Source of the DNA: Sitta carolinensis | Taxonomy: Eukaryota; Chordata; Aves; Passeriformes; Sittidae | NCBI GenBank assembly: GCA_032173965.1 | Contig: CM063287.1 | Span: forward strand, 4,221,859 to 4,285,858 | Direction: 5' to 3' | Length of the DNA: 64,000 bases | Shown here: piece by piece, positions 21,528-33,605 of the stretch | Layout of the letters: every line of letters begins with the position of its first letter | Position numbering within the stretch: position 1 is the first letter of the stretch | Translations under genes and position numbers: made by a program | The notes under the pieces: model-generated | The model's database searches: none | What the model was told of the DNA's origin: nothing | What the model saw: the letters and a program-made list of their open reading frames with translations, nothing else

Positions 21528-24500
21528 CACGGGGGGTTCTGGGGGCCAAGGCATGGACACCTCTCACCCACAGCACTCCCAGGTCCTCATCCTTTTAGAG
21601 CAGCATCCACAGGGAACCTCCAGGCTCCCGAATGCTGCCAGGGATGAGCAGAAGGAGCAGCCCTGCAGAGCCCAGTGATGTGGCACAGCCAGCGTTCAGC
21701 TCCCAGCAGCAGCCACGTGGGAATCAATACAAATCCACTCCTCCTGTGAGAATTTATCCAGAACAGTCCACAAGGGTAACAACTTCTGACAGAAGTTACT
21801 CAATCTGGCAGCTATTGGATCTAATGGATCACCTCTCTTCCTACATAAAAACACAAAGCTGGAATAAACTCCATCCATGAGCCAGGCCTAATTGGAGCCG
21901 ATGTCATTAGGGGCCTGGGCTTGATCCATCTCAGATTTGTACTGCTGGCTAATCTCAGACCTGGGATTAATGAGCACACAACAGCATCAGCACCCAAAGA
22001 TTCAGCAAAGCCCTGCTGAGACTCATCCCTAAAATCACATCATCCACCTCGACTGCACCCTGAGCTGGACTGGCCAGACTGGCCCCAGACCCTTGGCATA
22101 CGAGTGGCCAGATTTAATTCCAAGGTTTATTTATTGGCTGCAATACCTGATCTTAGATCTGCACACCACATCTCCACTGCCAGACAAACCAGATCCCAGG
22201 CTGGTGAAGATAAATTTGAAAAGGATGGCCAAAAGCTTGTCAGAAACATTCTTAAGCACTTTAGGGAGCTGTAAGATTGTCTGAAGATGTGGGAAAAATC
22301 TATGTGTGGGCAGAGAGGCATAAAGACAATGGCATGAACTAGATTAAAAATCAACTGAAGCACTTGTCCCTGAAAACATTTCACAGGAACAACATATAAA
22401 CTAATAATTTTAATTTTTTCCATTATAGAAACACTACTAAAAATAGTGCACTGAGTAAAACCAAAATGCAAAGAGTCCTCAAAGTGCTAAAAAATAAGAA
22501 ACATCAAGACAAAATCACAGTTTGGTGTCTTTCCACACCTACACATACACTGCAAACTTGGGAAACGCTGTTCTCAGAATCCCTTGAAATGGTAAAACTA
22601 AGATGACTTTCCTTCATAAAGCTGATTTTTGAATGATAGGAAGCAATTGGTGAAAGTATTTTTGTTTAAAATTAAAGAGTGAGATGCTCATGAAGGCAAT
22701 ACAAGACTATCAAGGAATCATTTCAGATGGAAAAGCCCTCCAAGGCTGAAGCACCTTCAGGTCATTAATTCATCTTTCTTCCTGAAACAGGAGGGGAAAG
22801 TAGGAAATGAACATGGAGCCACAGCTCTTAAGGAATGCATTTCTTGATACACCTGTGCTCAGCCACAGCAACCTTCCAAGCTGATTTTACTAAAAGACTT
22901 TTCCCCTTAGCCAAAAAGCCTCTCCCTTCTTCAGGGCTAATTAGTTCAACCCAGCCCACCCCGGAGGTCACTGAACATTTCACTGAGTAATGAATTTTCA
23001 GAGGCATCACTCCCAGTCCTTATCAGCACATGTAAGCCCACCTCTGGTGGGAGGTTACAGATTTTGTGCCTCTGGGGACATTTTCTTCAGTCCCTGTCCA
23101 TTGTCCCTGAAAAAGTGAAACCAGTTTGGAACAGCATGGAAATCATCGATGTGCCTCAGCATTCACGTCCATCCTTCCAGCATTATGTATAATAACACCG
23201 AAAATAAATTGGTCCAACAGAATTAGGGGGAAAAAAAACCCTCAGCTTTGTTTCCTGCATTTTTGTGCCCTATTTCCCAGGAGTCCCTCCCCACAGGGGG
23301 TTACAGCAGGGGATTTGTAGCACGGGCACACATCCTCTGCCTCCCCTGGAAGTCAGGCTGATGGAAGGCTGCTGCTGAGAGAGCAGGAGGATGAAAAGGT
23401 GGGAAAATAACCCTTGACCCACCTACAGCTGTGAAAGCTGCACTTCTGTGTCAGACATCCCCAAGGAACACAGAGGGAAGAGAGCAGGAGGATTTTTTGG
23501 GATTTGCTCCCTTTGTTTATTACAGCACTCACACCATCGTAACGGAAGTGGGGAGAAAAAAACCCACCGAAATAAAATGGAACCACACCAACACTGCCTG
23601 ATTTTTCTAGGATGGGAAAGAAGACAAAGCATTCCTAACTGTGGAATTTTTTTTGTTCTGGTTGGAGCAACAAGACACCAGTTCCTGTTTGTTCTCACAT
23701 TAGGGGAATTCATTTTGGTCTGCTTGTGTCCTCTACCTCAACCTCTGCTTTCTCTTCCAAATTCTAATTTAATCTCTAAATCTTTAAATCTTGCCTTGTA
23801 GAAGCCCTTTCCCAAGAGTGTACTTTCCATCAAAAACCCTGCCCAAAGATTGAAAGCCCTTGAGAATTTCAGGCTGCTCACCTGAAGGGAGAAAGCATGA
23901 ATGGCTCCTCATGGAGGCCTCCAAAAACATGGGGTACACTGGCAATGAGGAAGCCTGACCTAGGAATAAGGCTCATTCAGTCTTTTAAACAAATTAAAAC
24001 CAAGTCTCAAATCCAGTAATTAAATAAAAATAAATCCACAGGTGAAAATAACTCTCTGCCTCTAAAAATAATCCGGAAAAAATCAGTTTTGGTGTTAATG
24101 TGATCTGAAATACTATCACCCAATTCAGTTCAACACAGGGAAAATCATAAAATAATTCATTTATTCCTTAAGAAAGGTCAAGTTCATTCCTTCCAGGATT
24201 GCTCACATGAGCACAGTTATAATATAATTTATTATTGTACCTAAATTACTTGAGATAAAGAGATATCCATCCCATAGCAGGAAACTGTCAAATCTTAACA
24301 TCTCTGCTGATCTTAAGAAGATTTTAAAGGTCAGGCATGGTACCTGTGTGCCTGACTATGAAAACAAGCAACATTTATTTGGGAAAATGTTTTTATTCTA
24401 TAAGATTTGCTGGTCTCTGGCTTCCTGTGAATTAGGAATGATTGAGTTCAATGTGCCATGGCACAATGGAACTAAATACCTGTTTCTAAAGAGCAGGATT

Positions 24501-25333
24501 TTCCTTTTATTGCCAGCACACAATGCCCACATGCCCTGATAGCCACCGAAATGAAATGTCCCAGGCATTGTTTTGAGATCTTAATCCCAAAACCTTAGAA
24601 AAGTCATTCCAACCTCAACAACAGACCCTGGGAAGTAACAGTGCCATGCAAGAAAGTAACATAAGCATGAAATTTCACACTTTGAGTGAGCTAGAGACAT
24701 ATTTATATTGGCTAGAACTAAATTAGGTGGATTTTTATTTCTGCATCTCTTGGAAATCCCAACATAAAGTTTGGTCACTAGAAATGTAGAACACCATGCA
24801 TTCCTTATTAACTTTTATATCACAGACTGAGTTGGGTCGGAAGGTGTGTCAGATATTAAATTTCTATTTACAAACACGAACAAGATGGGGTGGCCAGGGT
24901 GGCTGTCTTGAAGCCTGTTTTTATTATTCTCTTTTTGCTCTTAGTCTCATTTACACAGTTTCAAGCAAAAGGCTTCAGCCACAGTAAAGCAGCCAACTGC
25001 AATTTCCGGGCTGCAGTACATTTTTAAAACTTTTTCAGCCAATTACAGATGGCAAAAGCTTAACAAGCAGCTGCTCTAACCAACTGCTACAAGCTCATGG
25101 ATGCTTCTTTCTAACAATGCTGTCCTGTAAGGGTCTTCAAACAATAGACAACAGTCCATTATTCAGCTGATATATTTCTGCTATTAATATAACATTTTTT
25201 TCTAGGCCATCCTTGATTTTGCACATAGCTTTATTATTTTCGTGACCTTGCTGACAGTTGACTTTCTCACATTTCACAGATTCACTTTTCCCACAGCTTT
25301 CTGACAGCTTTCTGGCTTTTCTATCCCCCACAG
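21528..25333. other. Intronic sequence, no recognised element
   Basis: 3.8 kb mostly unique-looking, AT-rich DNA. A possible tiny CR1 3' end (acagactgagttgggtcgg) occurs at 24823-24841 but has no body. Confidence 0.45.
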
Positions 25334-25485
25334 GAAGGGGTCTCAAAGCTCCTCTCATTCCAACTCCTTTGCCGTGGGCTGGGACACCTCTCACCACACC
25401 AAGTTGCTTCAAGCCCTGTCGAGCCTGGCCTTGGACACTTGCAGTGATGGGCACTCCACTACTCCAACCTCTCTTTCTAAAGGTT
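25334..25485 (-). mobile_element. CR1 LINE 3' end fragment
   Basis: Antisense, diverged: ggaaggggtctcaaagc, ctcattccaactcctttgcc, ttgcttcaagccctgtcg, ccttggacacttgcagtg. Confidence 0.75.
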
Positions 25486-26531
25486 TTCACAAAGCTTTTT
25501 TGATGGCAAAGTTGGTTTGGATTTATTTACAACCCCTTGCTGTTAGTACAGAGTTATTTCTAACGAGTAGGGAGGATGAAAGGCTATGAGAGATGAGCTC
25601 TGGCAGCCAAACCACTTCAGCTGAGGGGGTCATTCCCCCAAAACTGAGCAGGCCACAGCTGGGACACATCAGGATACAACAGCAGCTTGCCAAGAACCAA
25701 CACATCTGATTGCAAGAGCACATCCATCTTCATAGCCCCCCTTTGGGCACTCCTGACTGCAGGGAAAACCACCCCAGGAGGAGGGAAAATAGCCTGGTTT
25801 TAACAGCCACCCCAGTACCAGAGCTTTTCAGCACACAGGTGTATTAAAAATTGGTTTATTGGGGAGTTTTACTCATAAATGCATTTATCCCTCTGACTTT
25901 GAGCAACTCCAACAAGGAATTCCTCTCGGAATAACAGCAGAGATGTTCCACCAGCATGGCCTGGCTTTATTCACCATCTCAAGCACCCATATCTGATAAA
26001 CCACAACCACACACAGCACAAAAACAGGCCCAGCTTGAAAGGTTAAAAAACCTCCAAACTCCTAAACACACAGAATAAAAGGCAGGAAAGAGTAGTAACT
26101 TACTCTCAGGAGAAAGAGCTGATTGTATCAGGGTAAAGCACTTCATCCCATCACAGTACTCTGCATAAATGCAATGCTCAGACCACAGATCTGAGAACTC
26201 TATGATTTGTCAGGAGAATTAAAATACTGAAAAAAAGGGACATTCATTTTCTTTTGAAATTTCCATGACTACAACCAAGTTCTTCCATTTCAGTGGTGTC
26301 CATAAATACATGTTCTTAAACTTAGGTGGAACCAACAAACAACCTTCCAAAGGCCAGATGGGAAACCCAGAAGACCATGTTGTTACCACTCCTTTCATGA
26401 TGCAGAAGAAAATTTCAGCTTTACACAAGCAAAACCAAATAGTGACCAGAATTTTGTCCTCTGGCACCATCCCGGTGACTTAAGAAAAATTAAGAAGGTC
26501 AATTTGCCACAAGGGCCTTAAGGATTGTTTA

Positions 26532-27499
<968 letters not shown>

Positions 27500-27514
27500 C
27501 CTCATATTGCCAGT
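27500..27514 (-). CDS. PCDH15: PCDH15 alternative 15-nt microexon (DWQYE)
   Basis: On the minus strand the sequence ACTGGCAATATGAGG is flanked by acceptor gactccag and donor gtaaga. With the final G of the preceding exon it reads G|AC TGG CAA TAT GAG G, giving D-W-Q-Y-E and again phase 1, so it can be included or skipped cleanly. I recall that some mammalian PCDH15 isoforms carry a DWQYE insertion at this point, just before DCKLAR. It lies in the extended N-terminus ahead of cadherin repeat 1, next to the CDH23-binding face. The pyrimidine tract before the acceptor is weak, as is common for regulated microexons. It is far too short for ORF finders; the support is frame, splice sites and the residue match. 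Confidence 0.9.
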
Positions 27515-27542
27515 CTGGAGTCAAAAGTTTAGAGTCATCAAT

Positions 27543-27554
27543 GGAAGCAGAGCA
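27543..27554 (-). promoter_or_regulatory. Candidate UGC-rich splicing enhancer upstream of the PCDH15 microexon
   Basis: On the minus strand TGCTCTGCTTCC lies 29-40 nt upstream of the 15-nt exon, between the weak pyrimidine tract and the upstream intron. UGC motifs near the acceptor are the known binding preference of SRRM4 (nSR100), which promotes neural and hair-cell microexons. The motif is seen; the regulatory role is inference. Confidence 0.35.
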
Positions 27555-27570
27555 GAATAATGAAAGAAAA

Positions 27571-28375
27571 TAAGTAAGAGTTGGTTTACTCAAAAGAGAG
27601 GTTCAAAGATATCAAGCAGTACATGCAGAGCTAGCAAACACATAAGTGTAGCCTTACATAAAAGTGTGATCAACGCATGTGGTGACTGTTTCAGGACAAA
27701 TCAGGTTTTCTACATTAAACAGCAGAAAACCACTATCCCTTTAAAGAACCTTGAAATAAAAGCTCATTAGGAAGAGCTTTTAATTTTCCAAGAGCCTCAC
27801 TGACTCAGTGAGAAAATAGAGAACCATTCTCCTTCCCAATTCACCATGCAGGACTATCTGAGATTGCCCATGATTTTAAGACTTTAAGAGGCTTCTCTGA
27901 TGCACAGCCCAACCAAACCCCATTTGTGTGAAATGGTACCTTCTAATCAAGTTCTGGACTTGAAATAGGAAAGAAATACTCAGGTATTACTGGTTTGCTT
28001 TGGGGTTTTTTGGGTGTATTTTTTAGGCATAAATCCCAACAGAAAATCATCTGTAAATTAAACAGAAGATCAAGCTGAGGTAAATTCTGTTTCCCATCTC
28101 ATGGTAAAAATTACACATTTGTCAACTTCAGAGGACCCATACTGCAGCCTCTAATTACCCCAGCACAGACAAGGCGACAAAGGGAGATGAGAACAATGGA
28201 ACATTTACTCAGATCTCCATTTACGTGAAGCCCCCTAAGGGACACCCCTACAACACTGGGTTTTCCCCCAGCAGCAGCTTTGTGTTACCCCTGAGTTCAG
28301 CTGCAAGGCCAAACATCTCAGCAGCACAGGGAAGGACTGCGAGCACAGCATTCCCTGAGCCTCTTCATCCGTGGG
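27571..28375. other. Intronic sequence upstream of the microexon
   Basis: AT-rich; no repeat recognised between the microexon region and the LTR at 28376. Confidence 0.45.
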
Positions 28376-28720
28376 TGCAGTCTGGGTCTTTCAGGTCTGC
28401 AGCTGCTGAGGTCCTAAAGCTCTTGTTTTTTCCTGCTGTTTTCGTTTTCTGAAACTTGTTCCCACAGCCTAAACACAAACATCAGGATTGTTTGTGGCAC
28501 AAAATTCATGTTTAGAATTCTTTCTGTGGCATGGACTTTCTTTTGATGTCCCTCTGGTTTGGCCAATGTGCGTGAAGAGTTCTGTCACTCGTTCACAATT
28601 CACAGTGGTCTGTCCAAAATGGATAAAAAGGGAGCCATTGTTTGAATAAAGGGAGTCAGACTGATCTCTCCAAGAGTTTTGGAGAAATCTCGTGTCGTGT
28701 GTTAATTCGCCACAGCGACA
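28376..28720 (+). mobile_element. Solo LTR (family A), target-site duplication lost
   Basis: Begins tgcagtctgggtctttcagg and ends ccacagcgaca, as in 53546-53886, with ccctctggtttggccaatgtg in the middle and AATAAA at 28645-28650. Flanking hexamers cgtggg and tatacg do not match, unlike other members. The CCAAT motif is decayed (ttcacaattcac). Confidence 0.82.
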
Positions 28721-28740
28721 TATACGGACAATGATGGAAT

Positions 28741-29284
28741 TCCCAGAGCCCAGGGCACAGCCCTGTGTGCACCCAGCTGTGCCCCAGCCCCAGGCAGGAG
28801 AGCCCCCAGCCTGTGTGCACAATGTGTGCAGGGCTGGGCCCTGCCCAGGGCAGAAGCTGTGCCTGCTGTGCAGGGGCCATTGCTGGGCTCAGCCCCTGCC
28901 CGTGGCTCTGGGGCCATTGCTGGCCCCCGGAGCAGAGCCTGGGCCCTGCTGGGAGCCCTCCCTGCACACAGGGACACCCAGGGCTGAGGGCCCCTCTCAG
29001 CTGGGGCTCCTCTGCAGCCGCAGCAGCCCCAGCTCCCTCAGCCTCTGCTGGGCACCCAGATGCTCCAGGCCCTTCCTCAGCTGCGCAGCCTCCGCCGGCC
29101 CCGCTCCAGGAGCTCCCTGGCCCTGCTGTGCTGAGGAGCCAGAGCTGCACAGGCAGCCCAGAGGTGCCCCCAGGGCTGGGCACAGGGGCAGGAGCCCTCC
29201 CCTCCTACACGGGGAGCTGCTGTGGGTGCCCTCACTCCCCTCCTCACATCGCTGCCTGCAGGGATCCACCACCACACTGGGTTC
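28741..29284 (-). mobile_element. GC-rich CR1-like LINE segment; first 342 bp duplicated at 47543
   Basis: The right part follows the antisense CR1 order (cagctccctcagcctctgct, gatgctccaggcccttcctc, ctccaggagctccctggccc). Bases 28741-29082 match 47543-47884 without indels or any mismatch I noticed. The left part is very GC-rich and of uncertain subfamily. The long frames here (proline/alanine-rich) are not credible genes. Confidence 0.65.
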
Positions 29285-29325
29285 ATTGTCATATGGAAAA
29301 GAACTCCAAGATCACCAAGCCCAGC
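29285..29325 (-). mobile_element. CR1 LINE 3' end, left part of a split copy
   Basis: Antisense 3' end: catatggaaaagaactcc, aagatcaccaagcccagc, then interrupted by an LTR. The CR1 resumes at 29675 with tccaacctgtgaccaaatacc. Confidence 0.7.
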
Positions 29326-29674
29326 TGTTGCTGTAGTGAAAACACACAACAAGGACTCCTGTGATTCTTCTGTTAAGGATGTTTGAAGAACGAATCTGAC
29401 TCTCTTTTATTAAGGTTCATTCTCTTTCTATACAATTTTCCACAGGCTACTGTGATTGGTGAATGAAAGACAAACCTCTTCATCCACAATGGCCAAACCA
29501 GAGGGACAGCAAAAGAAATCCCTCCCACAGAAAGAATTCACAAGAATATCGTTACAAAAACAATGTCCCGTTGTTCATGTTCTTTTGCTGGGAATGAGTT
29601 TCAGCAAGCCAAAACATCAGAAAAACAGAGCTTTAGAAATTCAGAAAATTCAGGCCTGAACAACCCAGACTACA
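29326..29674 (-). mobile_element. Solo LTR (family A), nested in CR1, sense to PCDH15
   Basis: Plus strand begins tgttgctgtag and ends acccagactaca. It contains gtgattggtgaatg (rc CCAAT), ccagagggacagc and an rc AATAAA (tttatt at 29406-29411). Flanking hexamers cccagc (29320-29325) and tccaac (29675-29680) agree at 4 of 6, both differences being transitions. It sits about 1.8 kb upstream of the PCDH15 microexon in the transcribed direction. Confidence 0.83.
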
Positions 29675-29740
29675 TCCAACCTGTGACCAAATACCTCCGT
29701 TCCCACTTCACCATTTCAAAGTGCCTTAGGCAGGCTAAAT
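29675..29740 (-). mobile_element. CR1 LINE, right part of the split copy
   Basis: tccaacctgtgaccaaatacc and the following text continue the antisense CR1 that was cut at 29325; the copy then fades. Confidence 0.6.
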
Positions 29741-31540
29741 AAAATTATTAATGCATGAACTCTCCCTCCTTATTCCTTTCATTCTTATATGCTCTACTTT
29801 GATACGTAACAGTTGAAAATTTTGTTTGTTTGGTTTTTAAGAATTAAATTAACTATTATTTTATTTTATAGCTTTTTGTTTTGCAGGCATTAACAGAGCA
29901 AATAAATCACCTGGAAAACCACATCTTTTATACCACAGTAGTTTCCTATGAGCACATTGTGTGGGAAGATAAGAAATGATTGCATTATATACATGAAGTA
30001 TGGTCTTTTTTTTTTTTTTTTTGCTCTGCTCTCATTTTTTTCACTGGATATAATAAACATTCCAAGGCCATAACAAAACCAACTCTAACTTTTTTCTATA
30101 GATGTATGTTATCATTTTCTAGTGGTTCAGGATTTGGGGAACTGAAGGACCCTTCAACAAAATCTTAGGGCAAAGAAGCTCAACAATAGAAACTTTTACT
30201 GAAACTTCGTTTTCAAAGTTATAACCCATACAACAGCAACTAGAAAAATAGAAGTAAAAACCAAACTAAACAGCCCCAAAAATTCCAAAGCAGGGACAAT
30301 ATTTAAGTCTAAAAATTGCATATATCTCACTAAAAGAATAATCACAACTTTTTTAAAAAAAACTCCCTGGGCTTTTCCCCTGTCTTCTCTATTTCCATGA
30401 TATTTTCTCCCTATTGGGTGTAATTTCAGCCAAATCAGGCCAACTTCCAGGTTATAGTCCATAAAAACATTATCAAAATTACAAGCCAAATCACATGTTC
30501 ACATTAACAACTTTTCCCAAATTTGGCTTTCTGTCAAACACACCGGAATTTCCAGAAAGATAAACAAAACATTGCACATTTTAAAGGAATGTTTAGCATT
30601 TAAAAGGAATGTCCAGCATTCCAGTGTGGATCTCAGGAGGCTCAGAGAGAGAAGGCAGGGCTGTCCAGTGATATTCAGCAATTTGCAGAGGATTTATTGC
30701 AAGTGTGAGTAGGTGAAGCAAGAAAATTTACCATGAGATAAATTTCAGTGAAAAGAAGAGATTAGAGCAAGAGCCAGAACTATGGGAGGGAAAAAAAAAA
30801 AAACAGGCAGGATGGAAGTAGGAAACTTCTGGATTACCCCATGACACCGATAGGAGATTTGTGGAGGAAAAAAGTTTTACTGCATAGGTAAAGAGTTTAC
30901 AGATTATTTCACATCATTTCACCACGCCAGAGCTACCCAAATCGCCTTTTTCAGATGTTGACACCTCATCCTTCTCTTCTGCAGGAACAAACCAACAAAG
31001 CCACAGCTTCAGTTCCACATCTACCACCACACACTGAACAGATAAATCTAAAACTGCAGTCTGACACAAATTTCCATTTCAGAGAAAATAATTTTAATCA
31101 AAAAACTTTAAGACAACTGTCACATTGTAAACATATGGTTGGTACCACGTTTTTCCCCTCACAAAATATAATCAATAAGCAGCAATATAGGTTCAATAAA
31201 CTGTAAGCTCAAACACTGTGTTGTACAACCAGGCACCAGCCAGGGACAGTGGCAATTCCTGGGGACAGGAAAAAGAACATCTTTGGACTGAGCCAAGTAC
31301 AGAGAAAAGTCATTCCCATCATCAGGAGGATGAAGAGTCTGTCTTATAAAGATGACAGAAGTCAAAATTTATTTAATCAAGGAAAATGGAAGCTCTCTGG
31401 AAATACACTTGGGTGAATCAGCAAGGAGGAAAAAAAGTTCCTTAAGCTAAAGAGCACCAGCAGTGAGCAGTGTCCCTTAGGAAAGGGATTCCATGAATTG
31501 TCCTCAGTGATGTTACGTGAAAGTGGCTCTGTTTCTAGGA
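29741..31540. other. Intronic sequence with a T17 run
   Basis: AT-rich; homopolymer T at 30006-30022 and an A-rich run at 30790-30803. Nothing else recognised. Confidence 0.45.
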
Positions 31541-32015
31541 GAATCCCAGAATGTTTGGGTTGGAAGGGATCTCAAAGCCCATCCAGTGCCACCCCCTGCC
31601 ATGGGCAGGGACCCCTCCCACTGTCCAGGCTGCTCCCAGCCCCAAAGTCCAGCCTGGCCTTGGGCACTGCCAGGGATCCAGGGGCAGCCCCAGCTGCTCT
31701 GGGCACCCTGTGCCAGGGCTGCCCACCCTGCCAGGGAACAATTCCTTCCCAATATCCCAGCCAGCCCTGCCCTCTGGCAGTTGGAAGCCATTCCCTGTGT
31801 GCTGTCCCTCCATCCCTTGTCCCCAGTCCCTCCCCAGCTCTCCTGGAGCCCCTTTAGTCCCTGGCAGGGGCTCTGAGCTCTCCCTGGAGCCTTCTCCTCT
31901 CCAGGTGAGCACCCCCAGCTCTGCCAGCCTGGCTCCAGAGCAGAGGGGCTCCAGCCCTGGGAGCATCTCCATGGACTCCTTGGGATTTGCTCCAGCTCTC
32001 TCAATTTTTTTCTCC
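31541..32015 (-). mobile_element. CR1 LINE 3' fragment, long copy
   Basis: Antisense from gaatcccagaatgtttgggt through the common block and ctccctggagccttctcctc to agcatctccatggactcc. Its right half closely parallels 20880-21060. Confidence 0.9.
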
Positions 32016-32293
32016 AGTACTTTGTTTAAATGATCCTCAACAGAAATTATTTCAGTACTCAGCACTAGGCCTGCTTTATTCAACCTAAATAAGCATGGAA
32101 TAACTGCAGCCCCAAAGGTGACTTAGGAAGGAAATATTTCCACAAGACTTTAAACCCAAAGAGCAGAAAGGTGCCCCATGTCAGTGTATGGGCCTTGTTA
32201 GAACTCTTTTAGCCATTATTTTACCTCTTCCAATTTTAAGCTGCAGTTTATTACCAGAATGTGTTACTAGAACATGCCTCTGTTCCAACTTCT

Positions 32294-32338
<45 letters not shown>

Positions 32339-33116
32339 TCCTTGAAATTCCTGGGCACAATGGAGTAGTTTCTGAACTCAAATCATGATAAATCAAACAC
32401 ACTTTATTAAAAAAGGAAAAGCATTCCATAAATGAACTTCCCTCCCTACAGTTTTCATGATGCATTTTATGTTTGAGTGGCAGTGCTGGTAAATGGAATC
32501 CTGAGGCAGTGGTGCCCCTGCCCAAAACTCCTTACAGAAAAGGCAAATAGAACTTACTAAATAAAACAACAAGCTCTGAAGGCCCTCCTAAGACCTTGCA
32601 GCAAAATGTTTCTGTTCCTGTTGTTAACTTCGCTGTTTTTCCTGGCAGTGCTGCTGCTTTATCCTTCTTTAATCAAGAGAAGGGGATAAATAAAGGGCCT
32701 CTCTCCTTGGGAGCAAAGTGAGAACCTCTTTAGCAAACTCTCCATGTAACAGTGTCAAGGCTCAGCTCTATTTGGTTACTGCTGGCTAATTTTCATTATT
32801 TTAATTTCTAATTATTTTTAATGAGAGGGCTCAAAGGAAACCCTCAATCACTGTCCTAGGTGAGATGCTCAGCAAGGTCAAACAGCCTGAGCACAAACAC
32901 AACTTGGATAATCAGGTATTTTCCCAGCAGAGACCTGCAGGATCATCTTTGTTTCACCTTTGAAACCCCTTCAAATCTCCTTCCCATCCAGCATTTATAC
33001 TCCTTGGAGGACTTCTCTCTGTTTTACAGCTAAAACCACAGCAAATCATCTATAAAATTTAAAACAATTGTTAATGAACCAGCTAATAACAAACTCCCAG
33101 TGTGTGGAACCAACAG
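32016..33116. other. Intronic sequence with a long A homopolymer
   Basis: Besides the A41 run no element was recognised. Confidence 0.45.
32295..32335 (+). repeat. Poly(A) run of 41
   Basis: An uninterrupted run of 41 A. I could not identify a retrocopy body upstream or flanking duplications, so it may be simple slippage or an A-tail whose body is unrecognisable. Confidence 0.9.
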
Positions 33117-33250
33117 GCAACGCCCAGAGCAGTGCAGACACCCGAGAGGAGAGATTCTCCAGTGGGAGATGGCTCTGCCCATGGCAGGGGGGAAAACTGG
33201 ATGGTCCTGAAGGTCCCTTCCAACCCAGACCTCACTGTGACTCCATGGTC
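33117..33250 (+). mobile_element. CR1 LINE 3' end fragment, diverged
   Basis: Sense: gggagatggctctgcccatgg, caggggggaaaactggatgg, aaggtcccttccaaccc and actgtgactccatgg at the tail. Confidence 0.7.
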
Positions 33251-33511
33251 ACACGAGCTGGGATTTGCCTGCCAAAGGTCTCCTCCCACCACCACTGCCC
33301 CACAGCTGTGGGGGTTTGCAGTTTCCAGCAGCTCCCTTTCTCCTCCTGAGCTCTCCTCTTCATTCCCACCATCCCAAAGGCCATCTGCATCCTCACAGCC
33401 CCTCTGCCAGGGGACCGCCACCTCTGAAGGGACCAGCTCCTCCAAAAAGGGCTGCCACAGGATTTTCTACACTGGTCTCCTGCTCCCAGTCACTGGAATA
33501 ACTCTCAGACT

Positions 33512-33605
33512 CACAGAATGGTTTGGGCTGGAAGGAACCTTTGGGATCCTCCAGTTCCAGCCTCCACCATCGGCAGACAGTTATCCTGAACCTTCCTGGG
33601 ATAAC
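33512..33605 (-). mobile_element. CR1 LINE 3' end fragment, diverged
   Basis: Antisense: ctcacagaatggtttgggc, tggaaggaacctttgggatcc, cagttccagcctccacc. Confidence 0.68.

Noticed and set aside
28692..29336. 214-codon plus frame and overlapping minus frames, also at 47456-47964
   Set aside because: The sequence is a GC-rich repeated segment with stop-poor composition in several frames at once; no domain and no splice context.
28376..29674. A provirus bounded by the LTRs at 28376 and 29326
   Set aside because: The LTRs are in opposite orientation and the interval is CR1-like, without retroviral coding sequence.
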